A stretch of DNA of 64,000 nucleotides from Vibrio scophthalmi LMG 19158. GTDB taxonomy: Bacteria; Pseudomonadota; Gammaproteobacteria; Enterobacterales; Vibrionaceae. The stretch spans positions 1-64,000 of the forward strand of contig NZ_AFWE01000029.1 of assembly GCF_000222585.1 (NCBI RefSeq), in the 5' to 3' direction. The translations under genes were made by a program, and so were the position numbers. Of this stretch, positions 8,252 through 17,225 are shown one piece after another. The notes under the pieces are model-generated. The model had not been told where the DNA came from. It made no database searches and saw nothing but the letters and a program-made list of their open reading frames with translations. How positions within the stretch are numbered: the first letter of the stretch is position 1; every line of letters starts with the position of its first letter.

Positions 8252-8584
8252 TTATGCACAGCATTTTTTGTATTTTTTGCCGCTACCACAAAGACAAGGT
8301 TCGTTGCGGTTTGGAGTCTTTTCAAAACGAATCGTTTTAGGCTTATTAATGATGATATCAAGCTCGGAAATGTTCTCAGCTTGGTCAGCATCAACAACGA
8401 TATTGGCAATTAAAGCGTGCTCAGCCAACAGTGCTTCAATCTCAACTTTACGTTGTTCGTTTGCTACGGTCACTGAAAGAGGGGCTTCAGCAGTACCAGC
8501 TTTTACGTCACGATTTACGTTGAAGCCAGAAAGGACGTGATTTTGTCTCGTCTCAATTCGACCTTTGAAAAATAATTTAGACAT
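8252..8584 (-). CDS. PBPRA1643-type SWIM/SEC-C motif protein
   Basis: A 110-residue soluble protein. Its C-terminus is a textbook SEC-C zinc-binding motif, CLCGSGKKYKKCC, with Cys97, Cys99, Cys108 and Cys109 as likely ligands. The N-terminal part (MSKLFFKGRIETRQNHVLSG) and the overall length match the small family named after PBPRA1643 that is common in vibrios. In SecA and related proteins the motif binds zinc and helps contact SecB or ribosomes. The role of this small protein is not established. It is a single gene with its own terminator. Confidence 0.85.
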   Translation of the reverse strand: MSKLFFKGRIETRQNHVLSGFNVNRDVKAGTAEAPLSVTVANEQRKVEIEALLAEHALIANIVVDADQAENISELDIIINKPKTIRFEKTPNRNEPCLCGSGKKYKKCCA

Positions 8585-8979
8585 GATGGACTCTTTAACA
8601 ATGGGTATGACGCAATAAAGCGGCGATTATACTTATATCGCTCAATTGATAAAGCACTATATAGTCATGTGAATTGAAGATTTGCCCCCTTGCTATATCA
8701 ACACTGACATTGGCGGTATGTTAACCACTTTTCTCTTGCCTCGTATGTTGCCCGCTTCTCAAGAGTGGGGGGGTAACTTTTTTTCCGCATTAGCCAAGGT
8801 AGACAGCGAAACGACACCTCGAAGCTATACCTCGAAGCTATACCTCGAAGCTAGAGCGCGAAACGAGACCTTGAAATTACGCATCAAATGATAGGGTATG
8901 ACGAACAACTCTGCTAGAATCCGCCGCTCACCAGTAATCGCGTTGATTAAGCTGGTACTACCTAAGACTAGGAACTATT
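8585..8979. other. Intergenic region with a short tandem repeat
   Basis: Divergent region between the SEC-C gene and yehS. An open frame at 8682-8891 exists only because the repeat it contains has no stop codon; it has no ribosome binding site and I do not call it. Confidence 0.4.
8816..8854. repeat. 13-bp tandem repeat, three copies
   Basis: ACCTCGAAGCTAT occurs three times head to tail (8816-8828, 8829-8841, 8842-8854), and the last copy differs at its final base. It is in non-coding DNA about 125 bases upstream of yehS. Confidence 0.85.
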
Positions 8980-9444
8980 TTGACCAATAATGATATTTTA
9001 CGCCGCGTACGCTATACCTTTGATCTAAATGATAGCGCTATGGTTGAAGTTTTCGCATTAGCCGATTTCAACACCACCGAAGAGCAAGTGGTCGCTTGGT
9101 TGAAAAAAGAAGACGATACTGATTTTATCAAAATGGTTGACGGTGAACTGGCGGTGTTCTTGAACGGCTTTATCAATCTGAAACGTGGTAAGCGTGAAGG
9201 TGAACAACCTCAGCCTGAGCAAGTGCTTAACAACAACATGGTTTTCCAAAAACTTCGTATTGCTTTGAACCTAAAAGCGGAAGAGATTCTTGAAATTATG
9301 AAACTGGCGAATTTCGAATTAAGCAAACATGAGTTGAGCGCTTTCTTCCGTAAACCAGAAAACAAGCATTACCGCGAGTGTAAAGATCAAACTCTACGTA
9401 ACTTCTTAGTTGGCATCCAAGCTCAGTTCCGCCCAACTGTATAG
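8980..9444 (+). CDS. yehS: YehS-like DUF1456 protein
   Basis: A 154-residue soluble protein made of two similar halves of about 70 residues. ILRRVRYTFDLNDSAMVEVFAL near the start is echoed by VFQKLRIALNLKAEEILEIMKL near residue 85, which is the duplicated DUF1456 architecture of E. coli YehS. The start is a TTG at 8980, chosen because AGGA (8970-8973) sits six bases upstream and the following residues TNNDILRRV match the family N-terminus. Its function is unknown. Confidence 0.85.
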   Translation: MTNNDILRRVRYTFDLNDSAMVEVFALADFNTTEEQVVAWLKKEDDTDFIKMVDGELAVFLNGFINLKRGKREGEQPQPEQVLNNNMVFQKLRIALNLKAEEILEIMKLANFELSKHELSAFFRKPENKHYRECKDQTLRNFLVGIQAQFRPTV

Positions 9445-9734
9445 TCATCTACATGCAGGATGATTCGAGTTGGTTTGCAATTTAGGGTGACATTCAAGGC
9501 CCTATAGCCGTGTGAACACGCTGGTATTGAGTAAGCGCAATCTCTGGTTTGGATATTGCGTTTACTTACTAGCCCAACAATACTGTTCCTATCCTAACGA
9601 CGATCGAATATCTGCTTATGCATTACGTCTCGCTGCGACTATTTTTGCATTGAGCACGAGAAACTCCGATATCGGTGTGCAAAGTAGAGTAGTATTCGGC
9701 CATTGAAGCCGCAATTGAGCTTATTGTAGATACC

Positions 9735-10031
9735 ATGACAATTCCGATTAGAAATGTACCCACCACCGACATCTCATGCTCTGACTGCAAAGCTTGCTGC
9801 TGTAAGCTTGAGGTCATGATCATTAGTGATACCGGGGTGCCTGAAGAGCACATCGCCTACGATGAATGGGGTGGTGAGACTCTGCTGCGTTTAGAGGATG
9901 GTTGGTGCTCGGCGCTCGATAGAGAAACGTATATGTGTACGATTTACGAAAATCGCCCTTGGATTTGTCGATACTTTGAAATGGGCTCATACGAGTGTCG
10001 CGACGAACGTATTGCTCACAATATTGACTGA
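9735..10031 (+). CDS. YkgJ-type cysteine-cluster protein
   Basis: A 98-residue protein with the zinc or iron-chelating cysteine pattern of the YkgJ/UPF0153 family: CSDCKACCCK (Cys15 to Cys23), then GWCSALD, YMCTIYENRPWICRYF and YECRD. The motif YENRPxxCR is the strongest family mark. The biochemical role is unknown; metal binding is inferred from the cysteines. The preceding 290 bases hold no gene I can support. Confidence 0.85.
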   Translation: MTIPIRNVPTTDISCSDCKACCCKLEVMIISDTGVPEEHIAYDEWGGETLLRLEDGWCSALDRETYMCTIYENRPWICRYFEMGSYECRDERIAHNID

Positions 10032-10167
10032 TTTTAACACGATCGCCAGCGAATTATCTTCTGTCTATATTTATGTTCAGCGCTTGCATTTTAGAGCCTC
10101 TTGCCATGCCTCACATAACATAGACAGCCCCAAAGCTGTGTCGATTTGTTTTATAGGAAAGAAATTT

Positions 10168-10518
10168 ATGGAAATGCTCATTGTTTCATCGGAGCAACAA
10201 ATGCGCCTGGTGATGCTATTTAGCCAAACATCGGCAAGAATGTCGGATAAAGCAATTATTCAAGAATTAGCCTCACACCCAATCAATTCAACGGTTTACC
10301 CTGCCTTTCGTGCTGCGTCAGATCTACGTATTGAACGCATCCGCTTACCGTTAGGTGATGACAAATCGGCTGCGCTAAATGGTGGTGACTTTTTATACCG
10401 CTATCTTGCGAAAGGGTACATTTGCCTTGGTGATTATGCTGGCAAGCCGAAGCCGGATCTTAGCCCTTGGGGTGTACGCTCGGTGCGTAAGCAGCCAAGA
10501 ATTGGTTTTGGTCTATAG
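10168..10518 (+). CDS. Hypothetical protein, 116 aa
   Basis: The frame runs far upstream, but the ATG at 10168 is preceded by TAGGAAAG (10154-10161), while the upstream part overlaps the YkgJ-type gene in another frame. The 116-residue product (MEMLIVSSEQQMRLVMLFSQ start) is basic towards the C-terminus, which ends SVRKQPRIGFGL. No signal peptide or membrane segment is seen. I do not recognise the family. It may be co-transcribed with the cysteine-cluster protein gene 136 bases upstream. Confidence 0.6.
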   Translation: MEMLIVSSEQQMRLVMLFSQTSARMSDKAIIQELASHPINSTVYPAFRAASDLRIERIRLPLGDDKSAALNGGDFLYRYLAKGYICLGDYAGKPKPDLSPWGVRSVRKQPRIGFGL

Positions 10519-10540
10519 CCGCAAACGCTTGTTAGTACTG

Positions 10541-10607
10541 ACCGCAGTAAACGTTGACCGCAGTAGGCATTGACTGTGACAGGTTAAGAATGTTTGCTGC
10601 GGTTTTT
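10541..10607 (+). terminator. Probable terminator with a long loop
   Basis: CCGCAGTAAAC (from 10542) can pair with GTTTGCTGCGG (10592-10602), with one internal mismatch, and is followed by seven T. The loop is about 40 bases, and a second copy of GACCGCAGTA lies inside it, so alternative pairings exist. Confidence 0.55.
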
Positions 10608-10726
10608 TTATATCGCTATTATCTTTGTCCCTAAGAGTCTTATTGCTTGATGAGTGACAGTGTCACTCTAATGCTAGTTTCAATTCACTATTGCTTCATT
10701 TTATACTCATCGACAATTGCCATTCA

Positions 10727-10796
10727 CGATTCTGATTTCGAATACAAATTAAGAATGGAAATTCAGAATAGACATTGACTATCGAAATCTGAATCG
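10727..10796. repeat. 15-bp inverted repeat upstream of the LysR gene
   Basis: CGATTCTGATTTCGA (10727-10741) is the reverse complement of TCGAAATCTGAATCG (10782-10796) except at one position, with 40 bases between them. It lies 126 bases before the regulator start. It could be a cruciform, a paired operator or a small mobile remnant. Confidence 0.7.
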
Positions 10797-10921
10797 TTCA
10801 GTTGCATACATTAAGTAGAATTTATGTGATCACAATGCTGCGCGTTTGTGGGTAATTGCTTTATCTCTTATTCTCTAAGGGAGATAATAACAGCGATTCT
10901 TTCCAAAAACGGCACAATGAC

Positions 10922-11820
10922 ATGCGAGCAGACGATCTTATCCTCTTTTCTCAAGTTCAAGAGCTTGGCAGTTTTAGCAAGGTTGCCGAACAAAATAATC
11001 TAACCAACTCGGTAGTCAGTAAACGAATTGCGCGGCTAGAAGAGCAGGCCGGCGTGCAGTTGTTGTATCGCACTACGCGCAAACTGACACTCACCGAAGC
11101 TGGGCGTGCGTTGCTGCAAGGGGCCAAGAACGTTAAACAAGCCACTCAAGAGGCGATAGATTCAGTTTCAGGCTATGGTGAGAGCCTTTCTGGCCATATA
11201 AAAATGTCAGTGCCAACGATTTCGGGTGATTTAGTACTGGCACAAGCGGTGGCTGAATTTTGCAACTTACATCCGGGTTTAACCATCGATATGTCACTCA
11301 ATAATCGCTTTGTCGATTTGGTTGAAGATGGCTATGATCTGGTGATCAGAACCGGCTATCTAGAAGACTCTAGCCTGATTGCTCGGCATATACTTGATTC
11401 TCAATGGGTCGTGTGTTGTTCACCTCGCTATATCCAAAGTTACGGTCAGCCGGCGTTACCAAGTGAATTACTCAATCACAACTGCTTGCAATATGCCTAT
11501 CAAACGACGGGTGCAAGAGAATGGGAATTTAAGGGGAAAAAAAGAACACCATTGTCAAAGTATCAGGTAATTTCTCAACAGATAATGCCACGGCGCTGCG
11601 CAAAGCAACGTTGGCGGGTTGTGGTATTGCTTATATGCCGCGCTGCTTGGTTTACCATGACCTGAAACGCGGTGATCTGATCGAACTATTCCCTCAGCAA
11701 GTTGGTAAATGTTTGGGTATCTATGCGGTATATCCTTTTACTCGTCAGCCGCCGAAGAAAGTAAAGTTACTTATCGAGCACATCAAAATGCGCTATTTAG
11801 AGATGGCGGAGTATTTCTAG
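10922..11820 (+). pseudogene. LysR-family regulator broken by a frameshift
   Basis: The ATG at 10922 starts MRADDLILFSQVQELGSFSK, a typical LysR winged helix-turn-helix, followed by a substrate-binding domain (GHIKMSVPTISGD, YDLVIRTG, WVVCCSPRYI). The frame is lost at a run of seven A (11537-11543) after REWEFKGK. The expected continuation (VKVSGNFSTDNATALRKATL, then AGCGIAYMPRCLVYHDLKRG) is read in another frame up to the stop at 11818-11820. One extra A would restore a 299-residue protein of normal family length. This is either a real one-base deletion in a homopolymer, a phase-variable tract or a sequencing error. The family activates or represses neighbouring genes, but no clear target gene sits divergently here. 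Confidence 0.8.
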
Positions 11821-11869
11821 ATTGTCATCTATTTAGCCTGATTGGTTAATCAACATTAGTTAATTAATC

Positions 11870-12364
11870 TTAGTTAATCAACGCTGTATTTTGTTTACCA
11901 TGATAAGACTGCTTTAGCGTATCAAAATGATGATGTGCCTTTTGCACGGTTTCCAACTCTAACATCCATCGAGCATTACGTTGTGATGAGCAAAATGCGG
12001 CCATATGCTGCAATAAATCGTCGCAATGTTTGATTAAGATAGATCCGATAGTACGAATTAAATCAGAGCCTTCTAACGAGACAAATTGCAGTAATGCATA
12101 AGTTTGGTTTAACGTATTAAACGCTTGTTCATATTGCCCCATACGATTAAGGATGTGCGATTGTGCAACCGCAGCATCGCGAATGCCGGTAACCAGACAG
12201 GTAAATTGGCAGGGTTTGGTTTCTTGGTTATTAAGCGCGCTATGGATATGCTCTGGCAAATGCGTCAATACTTGTTCAAATAAGTAGTGCGCTTCAGGCC
12301 AATGCCCTTGCTCTAACAGTTGATCGGCTTTTAGATAATGTGACCAACATTGCTGCAATTCCAT
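11870..12364 (-). CDS. Hypothetical helical (TPR-like) protein, 164 aa
   Basis: A soluble, helix-rich protein starting MELQQCWSHYLKADQLLEQG. The stretches LKADQLLEQGHWPEAHYLFEQVL and AQSHILNRMGQYEQAFNTLNQTYALL have the small-large residue pattern of tetratricopeptide repeats. No catalytic motif is seen, so a protein-binding role is inferred. It is convergent with the broken LysR gene; the stop lies in an AT-rich patch containing repeated TTAGTTAATC units. The exact family is not recognised. Confidence 0.55.
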   Translation of the reverse strand: MELQQCWSHYLKADQLLEQGHWPEAHYLFEQVLTHLPEHIHSALNNQETKPCQFTCLVTGIRDAAVAQSHILNRMGQYEQAFNTLNQTYALLQFVSLEGSDLIRTIGSILIKHCDDLLQHMAAFCSSQRNARWMLELETVQKAHHHFDTLKQSYHGKQNTALIN

Positions 12365-12593
12365 CTGAGTAGACTCCTACCAATTGATGCCACGCCAACA
12401 AGTGGACATCGGCAATTAAAAGACACTTTATTAAAAGCCAATTAGCTCATTAATGCAAATGAAAGTTATTATCATCTAGCTGGTGGTTGTTTGAAAAGTA
12501 ACCACTTAACTCGGTGTATGGCCTAAGTCACTAAAATGTAAATGGAATTAATCTACACTGTAAACAAAGGCACTGATCAATAAGGACATGACT

Positions 12594-14954
12594 ATGACGA
12601 TTCAGCGGCTAGAAGTAAGTCAGCTTTACAGCGCAACAGAGCTGGAGCAATTGCCAAGTAAATCGACAAAAGAATTGGCACCAATTGATGAAATTGTCGG
12701 CCAAGAACGCGCCCAAAAAGCGGTTGAGTTCGCGATGTCGATCAAAGAGAAGGGTTATAACATCTACGCTATTGGTCATAATGGCTTAGGTAAGCGCACG
12801 ATGGTGCTGCGCTATTTAAACCGTCATAAAAATGATGTAGAGAACTTGTTTGATTGGTGCTACGTCACCAACTTTGACAATAATCGTACCCCTAAAGTGC
12901 TCAAGTTGCCTTGTGGGGTGGGCAGTCGTTTAAAACACGACGTTGAAAAGATGATAGCCAAGCTGGTGGTCGCAATGCCATTAGCGTTCGATAACGAGCT
13001 CTATATAAGCCGTACTGATAAACTCAAAATGCAACTTGAGGCTAAACAGGCAACAGAGCTTGAATCGATCAGTAAAGAAGCAAAAGATCAGAACATCAGC
13101 TTAACCGTCACCACCCAAGGTGACTATCAGTTTGTTGCCATGAATGGCGACGATCTGCATACCGAAGAGAGCTTTGATGATTTGTCGGTCAAAGAGCAAG
13201 AGCGCTTCGGCGCCAGCATCGATCAGCTCGAAGTGAAACTGCGTAATATGGCACGCTTGCTGACGGAGTTAGAAGAGGTATACAGCGAAAAAATCAAAAA
13301 GATTAATGATGATGTCACATTGGAAGTGATAGGACATTTTATCAAACAACTGAAAGAAGACTACGCGACGTACCCTGAGCTGAAAACTTACCTCACAGAT
13401 TTGCAGAAAGATATCGTCGAGAACGCGGATATTTTCCTCGAGCAAGGCAATGAACAATCTGAAATCGCCGCCGCATCGTTAGATAAAAAATTACCGCGCC
13501 GTTATAAAGTCAACTTGTTAGTCAACCGTACCGCGTGCGAATTTCCGGTTGTGGTGGAAGAGAATCCTAACTATCACAGTTTGTTTGGCTACATTGAGAC
13601 GGCTACCTTTAAAGGCACTGTTTTCACCGATTTTTCGCTGATTCGAGCCGGTAGTTTCCATCGTGCCAATGGCGGCGTGTTGTTGATGGATGCACAAAAA
13701 GTCCTTGAGCAGCCCTATGTTTGGGATGGCCTCAAGCGTGCGCTGCGTTCACGTCAGTTAAGTTTTACCTCATTGGAAAAAGAGCTCACCTTAACCGGTG
13801 CAGTATCGCTCGATCCTGAACCGATCCCATTAGATATTAAAATTATCCTGTTTGGTGATTACCGCACCTATCAATTGCTCCAGCATTACGATCCAGAGTT
13901 CAGTGAACTATTTCGCGTTACCGCGGATTTTGAAGATGAAATGAAGCGTACGGTTGATTCAGAGTTGCATTACGCGCGTTTTATTTCCAGCGTAGTACAC
14001 GACAACAACATGCTGCATTGCGACCGTAAAGCGATCGCTCGAATTATCGAGCATAGCTCGCGCTTGGCCGGTGATCAAAACAAGATTTCGCTCCACTCTG
14101 CAAACATTGCAAACCTGCTCAGGGAGTCTAACTATGTCGCACGTCAAGCTAATGCTAATTTGATTCGCGCAAGCCATGTTGAAGAGGCGCTGGAGAATCA
14201 AGAATCACGCGTCAGTCGTCTTAAAGACGCGGTGATGGAAGGCTTTATCAACGGCACAACCTTGATCCACACAGAAGGTGAAGCCGTCGGGCAAGTGAAT
14301 GCGTTATCGGTATTAAGTACCAGTGAATATATGTTTGGCGCTCCAAACCGCATCACGGCAACAACGTGTTACGGGGAAGGCGAAGTGATCGATATTGAAC
14401 GCAGTGTCGATCTTGGCGGCAGTATTCACTCCAAAGGGGTGATGATCTTAACCGCCTATCTTGCCTCGGTATTTGGCAAGACCGCAAAAGTCCCATTAAC
14501 GACCACGATTACCTTTGAACAATCTTATGGTGGCGTGGACGGTGACAGCGCCAGCATGGCAGAGTTTTGCGCGGTGGTATCGGCATTCTCCAAACAGCCG
14601 AATCGACAAGATATTGCCATTACCGGTTCAATGAACCAGTTTGGCGAATCGCAGCCAATTGGAGGAGTGAACGAGAAGATTGAAGGCTTCTTTGATGTGT
14701 GTGCGATCAAAGGTCGCTCATCCACTCAAGGGGTTATCATTCCTCGCTCTAATATGCATAACCTGATGTTGCGCCAAGATGTGGTGAAAGCCGTAGAGAG
14801 GAACGAGTTTAACATTTGGGCGATAGACCATGTTACGGAAGCCATTGAAATATTTACAGGCAAACAAGCCGGTGTGCCAAGCGATGAGGGCAGTTATCCG
14901 ATTGATACGGTGTTTGGTATTGCGCAAGCCAAGCTCAATGCTCTGCGAAAATAG
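12594..14954 (+). CDS. LonH/YcbZ-type ATP-dependent Lon-like protease
   Basis: A 786-residue soluble AAA+ protease. The Walker A region is GHNGLGKRT near residue 63. A long coiled helical insert follows (about 130-300), then the Walker B-like GGVLLMDAQ. The C-terminal Lon protease domain has the catalytic Ser652 (GGVDGDSASM) and Lys695 (GGVNEKIEG), 43 residues apart as in Lon. The Walker B Asp is followed by Ala instead of the usual Glu, so ATP hydrolysis may be weak. The substrate-binding Lon N-terminal domain is missing, as in E. coli YcbZ. The ATG at 12594 is preferred because TAAGGA (12581-12586) is seven bases before it; another ATG lies at 12588. Confidence 0.85.
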   Translation: MTIQRLEVSQLYSATELEQLPSKSTKELAPIDEIVGQERAQKAVEFAMSIKEKGYNIYAIGHNGLGKRTMVLRYLNRHKNDVENLFDWCYVTNFDNNRTPKVLKLPCGVGSRLKHDVEKMIAKLVVAMPLAFDNELYISRTDKLKMQLEAKQATELESISKEAKDQNISLTVTTQGDYQFVAMNGDDLHTEESFDDLSVKEQERFGASIDQLEVKLRNMARLLTELEEVYSEKIKKINDDVTLEVIGHFIKQLKEDYATYPELKTYLTDLQKDIVENADIFLEQGNEQSEIAAASLDKKLPRRYKVNLLVNRTACEFPVVVEENPNYHSLFGYIETATFKGTVFTDFSLIRAGSFHRANGGVLLMDAQKVLEQPYVWDGLKRALRSRQLSFTSLEKELTLTGAVSLDPEPIPLDIKIILFGDYRTYQLLQHYDPEFSELFRVTADFEDEMKRTVDSELHYARFISSVVHDNNMLHCDRKAIARIIEHSSRLAGDQNKISLHSANIANLLRESNYVARQANANLIRASHVEEALENQESRVSRLKDAVMEGFINGTTLIHTEGEAVGQVNALSVLSTSEYMFGAPNRITATTCYGEGEVIDIERSVDLGGSIHSKGVMILTAYLASVFGKTAKVPLTTTITFEQSYGGVDGDSASMAEFCAVVSAFSKQPNRQDIAITGSMNQFGESQPIGGVNEKIEGFFDVCAIKGRSSTQGVIIPRSNMHNLMLRQDVVKAVERNEFNIWAIDHVTEAIEIFTGKQAGVPSDEGSYPIDTVFGIAQAKLNALRK

Positions 14955-14965
14955 AAAATAAAGAA

Positions 14966-14986
14966 TCGGCCTCGTTTAGAGGCCGA
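14966..14986 (+). terminator. Hairpin after the Lon-like gene
   Basis: TCGGCCTC and GAGGCCGA form an 8-bp GC-rich stem around a 5-base loop shortly after the stop codon, followed by a weak T stretch. It lies between convergent genes and may serve both. Confidence 0.65.
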
Positions 14987-15025
14987 ACTTTAATACTTTG
15001 AATGCGTTGTTATTCTGAGACGCCG

Positions 15026-16021
15026 TTAATCAATGAGTTCGTTCCCACTGCGCTCGCCAGCTTGGAATTTTCCAATATTGCTCAGTGTGATGTGGGCAAT
15101 ATTGGCAAGTGCCTCACTGGTCAGAAATGCTTGATGACCGGTAAACAGTACGTTGTGACAGGCGGATAAGCGGCGGAAAACATCATCGACAACAATGTCG
15201 TTAGACTTATCTTGGAAGAAAAGATCTTTTTCGTTGTCGTAGACATCAAGGCCCAGTGAGCCAATTCTGCCTTTTTTAAGCGCTTCAATCGCCGCGACAG
15301 AATCGAGCAATTCACCTCGGCTGGTATTGATAATCATCACGCCATCTTTCATCTGATCAAATGCGCTCTCATTGAGAAGATGGTAGTTATCTGGTGACAT
15401 AGGGCAGTGGAGCGTGACAATGTCACTATTTTTAAATAACGTCTCTTTGTCGCAGTAGGTCACACCAAGCTCAATCGCGAGTGGATTCTCGTAAGGGTCA
15501 TAACACAAGATATACATGCCAAGCCCTTTGAGAATACGCATTGTCGCTAGACCGATTTTGCCACTGCCAATCACGCCAACCGTTTTACCATGAAAGTTAA
15601 AACCCACCAGCCCTTCTAGAGAGAAGTTGGCATCTCTAGTGCGTTGATAGGCTTTGTGAAAGCGGCGATTCAAACACATCATCATGCCGACGGTGTGTTC
15701 CGCGACCGCTTCTGGAGAGTAGGCAGGGACACGGACTACTTGTAAATTAAGCGCTTTGGCGGCGGCGAGATCGACACGATCAAATCCGGCACAGCGCATG
15801 GCGATAAGTTCAACACCTTGCTGTGCTAGTTCACGTAATACCGGTTCAGAAAGGTCATCATTAACAAATGCGCATACTGTGCGACAACCTTGGGCTAAGC
15901 GTGCTGTCTTTTTTGATAGCGCGAAGTCGTGATAGTGAAGTGTGAAGCCGAAATGCTGGTTCTCTTTAGAGAAAGAGGTCTCGTCATAGGATTTACTACT
16001 AAATATCGCCACGTTTATCAT
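15026..16021 (-). CDS. ldhA: Fermentative D-lactate dehydrogenase
   Basis: A 331-residue member of the D-isomer 2-hydroxyacid dehydrogenase family that reduces pyruvate to D-lactate with NADH. It shows the substrate-domain motif RCAGFDRVDL, the Rossmann motif GVIGSGKIGLATMRIL (about residue 148), the NINTSRGE-type arginine motif INTSRGELLD, the Glu region GLDVYDNEKDLFFQD, and the catalytic His in FTGHQAFLT. The LDVYE(K/N)xxxLFF signature points to lactate dehydrogenase rather than phosphoglycerate dehydrogenase. It is a single gene, convergent with the Lon-like protease gene, and serves NADH recycling in fermentation. Confidence 0.92.
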   Translation of the reverse strand: MINVAIFSSKSYDETSFSKENQHFGFTLHYHDFALSKKTARLAQGCRTVCAFVNDDLSEPVLRELAQQGVELIAMRCAGFDRVDLAAAKALNLQVVRVPAYSPEAVAEHTVGMMMCLNRRFHKAYQRTRDANFSLEGLVGFNFHGKTVGVIGSGKIGLATMRILKGLGMYILCYDPYENPLAIELGVTYCDKETLFKNSDIVTLHCPMSPDNYHLLNESAFDQMKDGVMIINTSRGELLDSVAAIEALKKGRIGSLGLDVYDNEKDLFFQDKSNDIVVDDVFRRLSACHNVLFTGHQAFLTSEALANIAHITLSNIGKFQAGERSGNELID

Positions 16022-16454
16022 AGAGCACCTCGATTAAAACAGATTCAAATATTAGTGATATTAGCTCAGGCTACGGGGTGAAGCGTCGTTGCTTTTGTTG
16101 AAACGGCTGCTTTTGTTGAAATGCCTGCTTTTGCCGACAAGGCTGCCTCTGTTAACAAGCTCGCTTTATCATCAAGGCAACCTTGGCCCTGTCGCGTAAA
16201 TCACGTGCAGTACCTTGATTAGCTGTAGACAGAGGCACACAAAGCAACGATAACCAGTGATACGTAAACCTTAGGAGCTATAGACTATTAATAACGCGAA
16301 TCATTAGTGAAATAAACCACAAATATTGTGTAACAATAAGCCAAACGGTTGCACCGTAATCAAAAAATAGAGGATGGGGTTACCCCGATTCGAGTTTGGT
16401 CATTTAAGTGGCTGTGTTAGGATAGCCGCCTTGTTTTGCTGACCAGTTGTACCA
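16022..16454. other. Divergent intergenic region between ldhA and the Nudix gene
   Basis: Contains an 18-bp degenerate tandem repeat (listed separately) and must hold both promoters. No small gene with a start codon is supported. Confidence 0.4.
16088..16177. repeat. 18-bp degenerate tandem repeat, about five copies
   Basis: Units begin GTTGCTTTTGTTGAAACG, GCTGCTTTTGTTGAAATG, CCTGCTTTTGCCGACAAG and GCTGCCTCTGTTAACAAG, then a more diverged fifth copy. The period keeps reading frame and would read as six-residue units (VAFVET, AAFVEM, PAFADK), but there is an upstream stop and no start codon, so it is probably non-coding. Confidence 0.75.
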
Positions 16455-16973
16455 ATGAGACATTTAAAAACCACCATTCATTCTGACATCGAACATCTTG
16501 ACGATAAGACGGTCTTTCAACGTAAAGCCGCGCGCGCGATTGTTATTGATGGCGAAGATATCTTACTGCTCTACACCGAGCGTTATCACGATTACACCAT
16601 TCCTGGTGGCGGCCTTGATGAAGGCGAAGATATGATTGCAGGCATGGTTCGTGAGCTTGAAGAAGAGACGGGTGCGCAAAATATCCATAACATCAAACCG
16701 TATGGTATCTATGAAGAATTTCGTCCTTGGTATAAGGATAATGCAGACGTGATGCACATGATTTCTTACTGTTATACCTGCAAAATCGATCGCCAATTAG
16801 GTGAAACTGCCTATGAAGATTATGAAGTAAAAAATGGCATGAAACCGGTTTGGATGAACATTCATGCAGCGATTGCTCATAATGAAAAAACAATGGCGGA
16901 AAGCCCACAAAAGGGCATGAGCATTGAGCGTGAAACCTTTTTACTGCAGTTGGTTGCTAAAGAAATGCTTTAG
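16455..16973 (+). CDS. Nudix hydrolase
   Basis: A 172-residue soluble protein with a complete Nudix box: GGLDEGEDMIAGMV followed by RELEEETGA, matching GX5EX7REUXEEXGU. The box binds the metal that drives hydrolysis of nucleoside diphosphates linked to another group. The N-terminus FQRKAARAIVIDGEDILLLY forms the usual first strands. The C-terminal MHMISYCYTCKIDRQLGE and EDYEVKNGMKPVWM should set substrate choice, but I cannot assign one. It stands alone with a strong terminator behind it. Confidence 0.88.
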   Translation: MRHLKTTIHSDIEHLDDKTVFQRKAARAIVIDGEDILLLYTERYHDYTIPGGGLDEGEDMIAGMVRELEEETGAQNIHNIKPYGIYEEFRPWYKDNADVMHMISYCYTCKIDRQLGETAYEDYEVKNGMKPVWMNIHAAIAHNEKTMAESPQKGMSIERETFLLQLVAKEML

Positions 16974-17057
16974 CCTAAGCATGCTGCAATCAAATGTAAT
17001 AAATACGGTGTATTAAGATTGGCGATTGAAGATAGCCGTTTGATGACCGTTGCTTGA

Positions 17058-17085
17058 AATAAAACCCGCGAATTGCGGGTTTTAT
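17058..17085 (+). terminator. Intrinsic terminator after the Nudix gene
   Basis: AAAACCCGC and GCGGGTTTT form a strong stem (17061-17083), with flanking T bases after it. It separates the Nudix gene from the yej operon. Confidence 0.85.
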
Positions 17086-17225
17086 TGTTTATAGAGATTA
17101 TAGCGAGTGACGTCTCAGCAAGTAGCGTCCAGTCGGATTGGTTTTCTGTCCGAATACGTTTTTTCGTATATACTTACTCAAGTAATTGAATTATAAAAAT
17201 AGATTAGCATGCTAAGGGAGTAGTC

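Noticed and set aside
8682-8891. 69-codon plus-strand frame upstream of yehS
   Set aside because: It is open mainly because of the 13-bp tandem repeat; there is no ribosome binding site and the protein looks random.
9512-9706. 64-codon plus-strand frame between yehS and the cysteine-cluster gene
   Set aside because: No ribosome binding site and no recognisable protein features.
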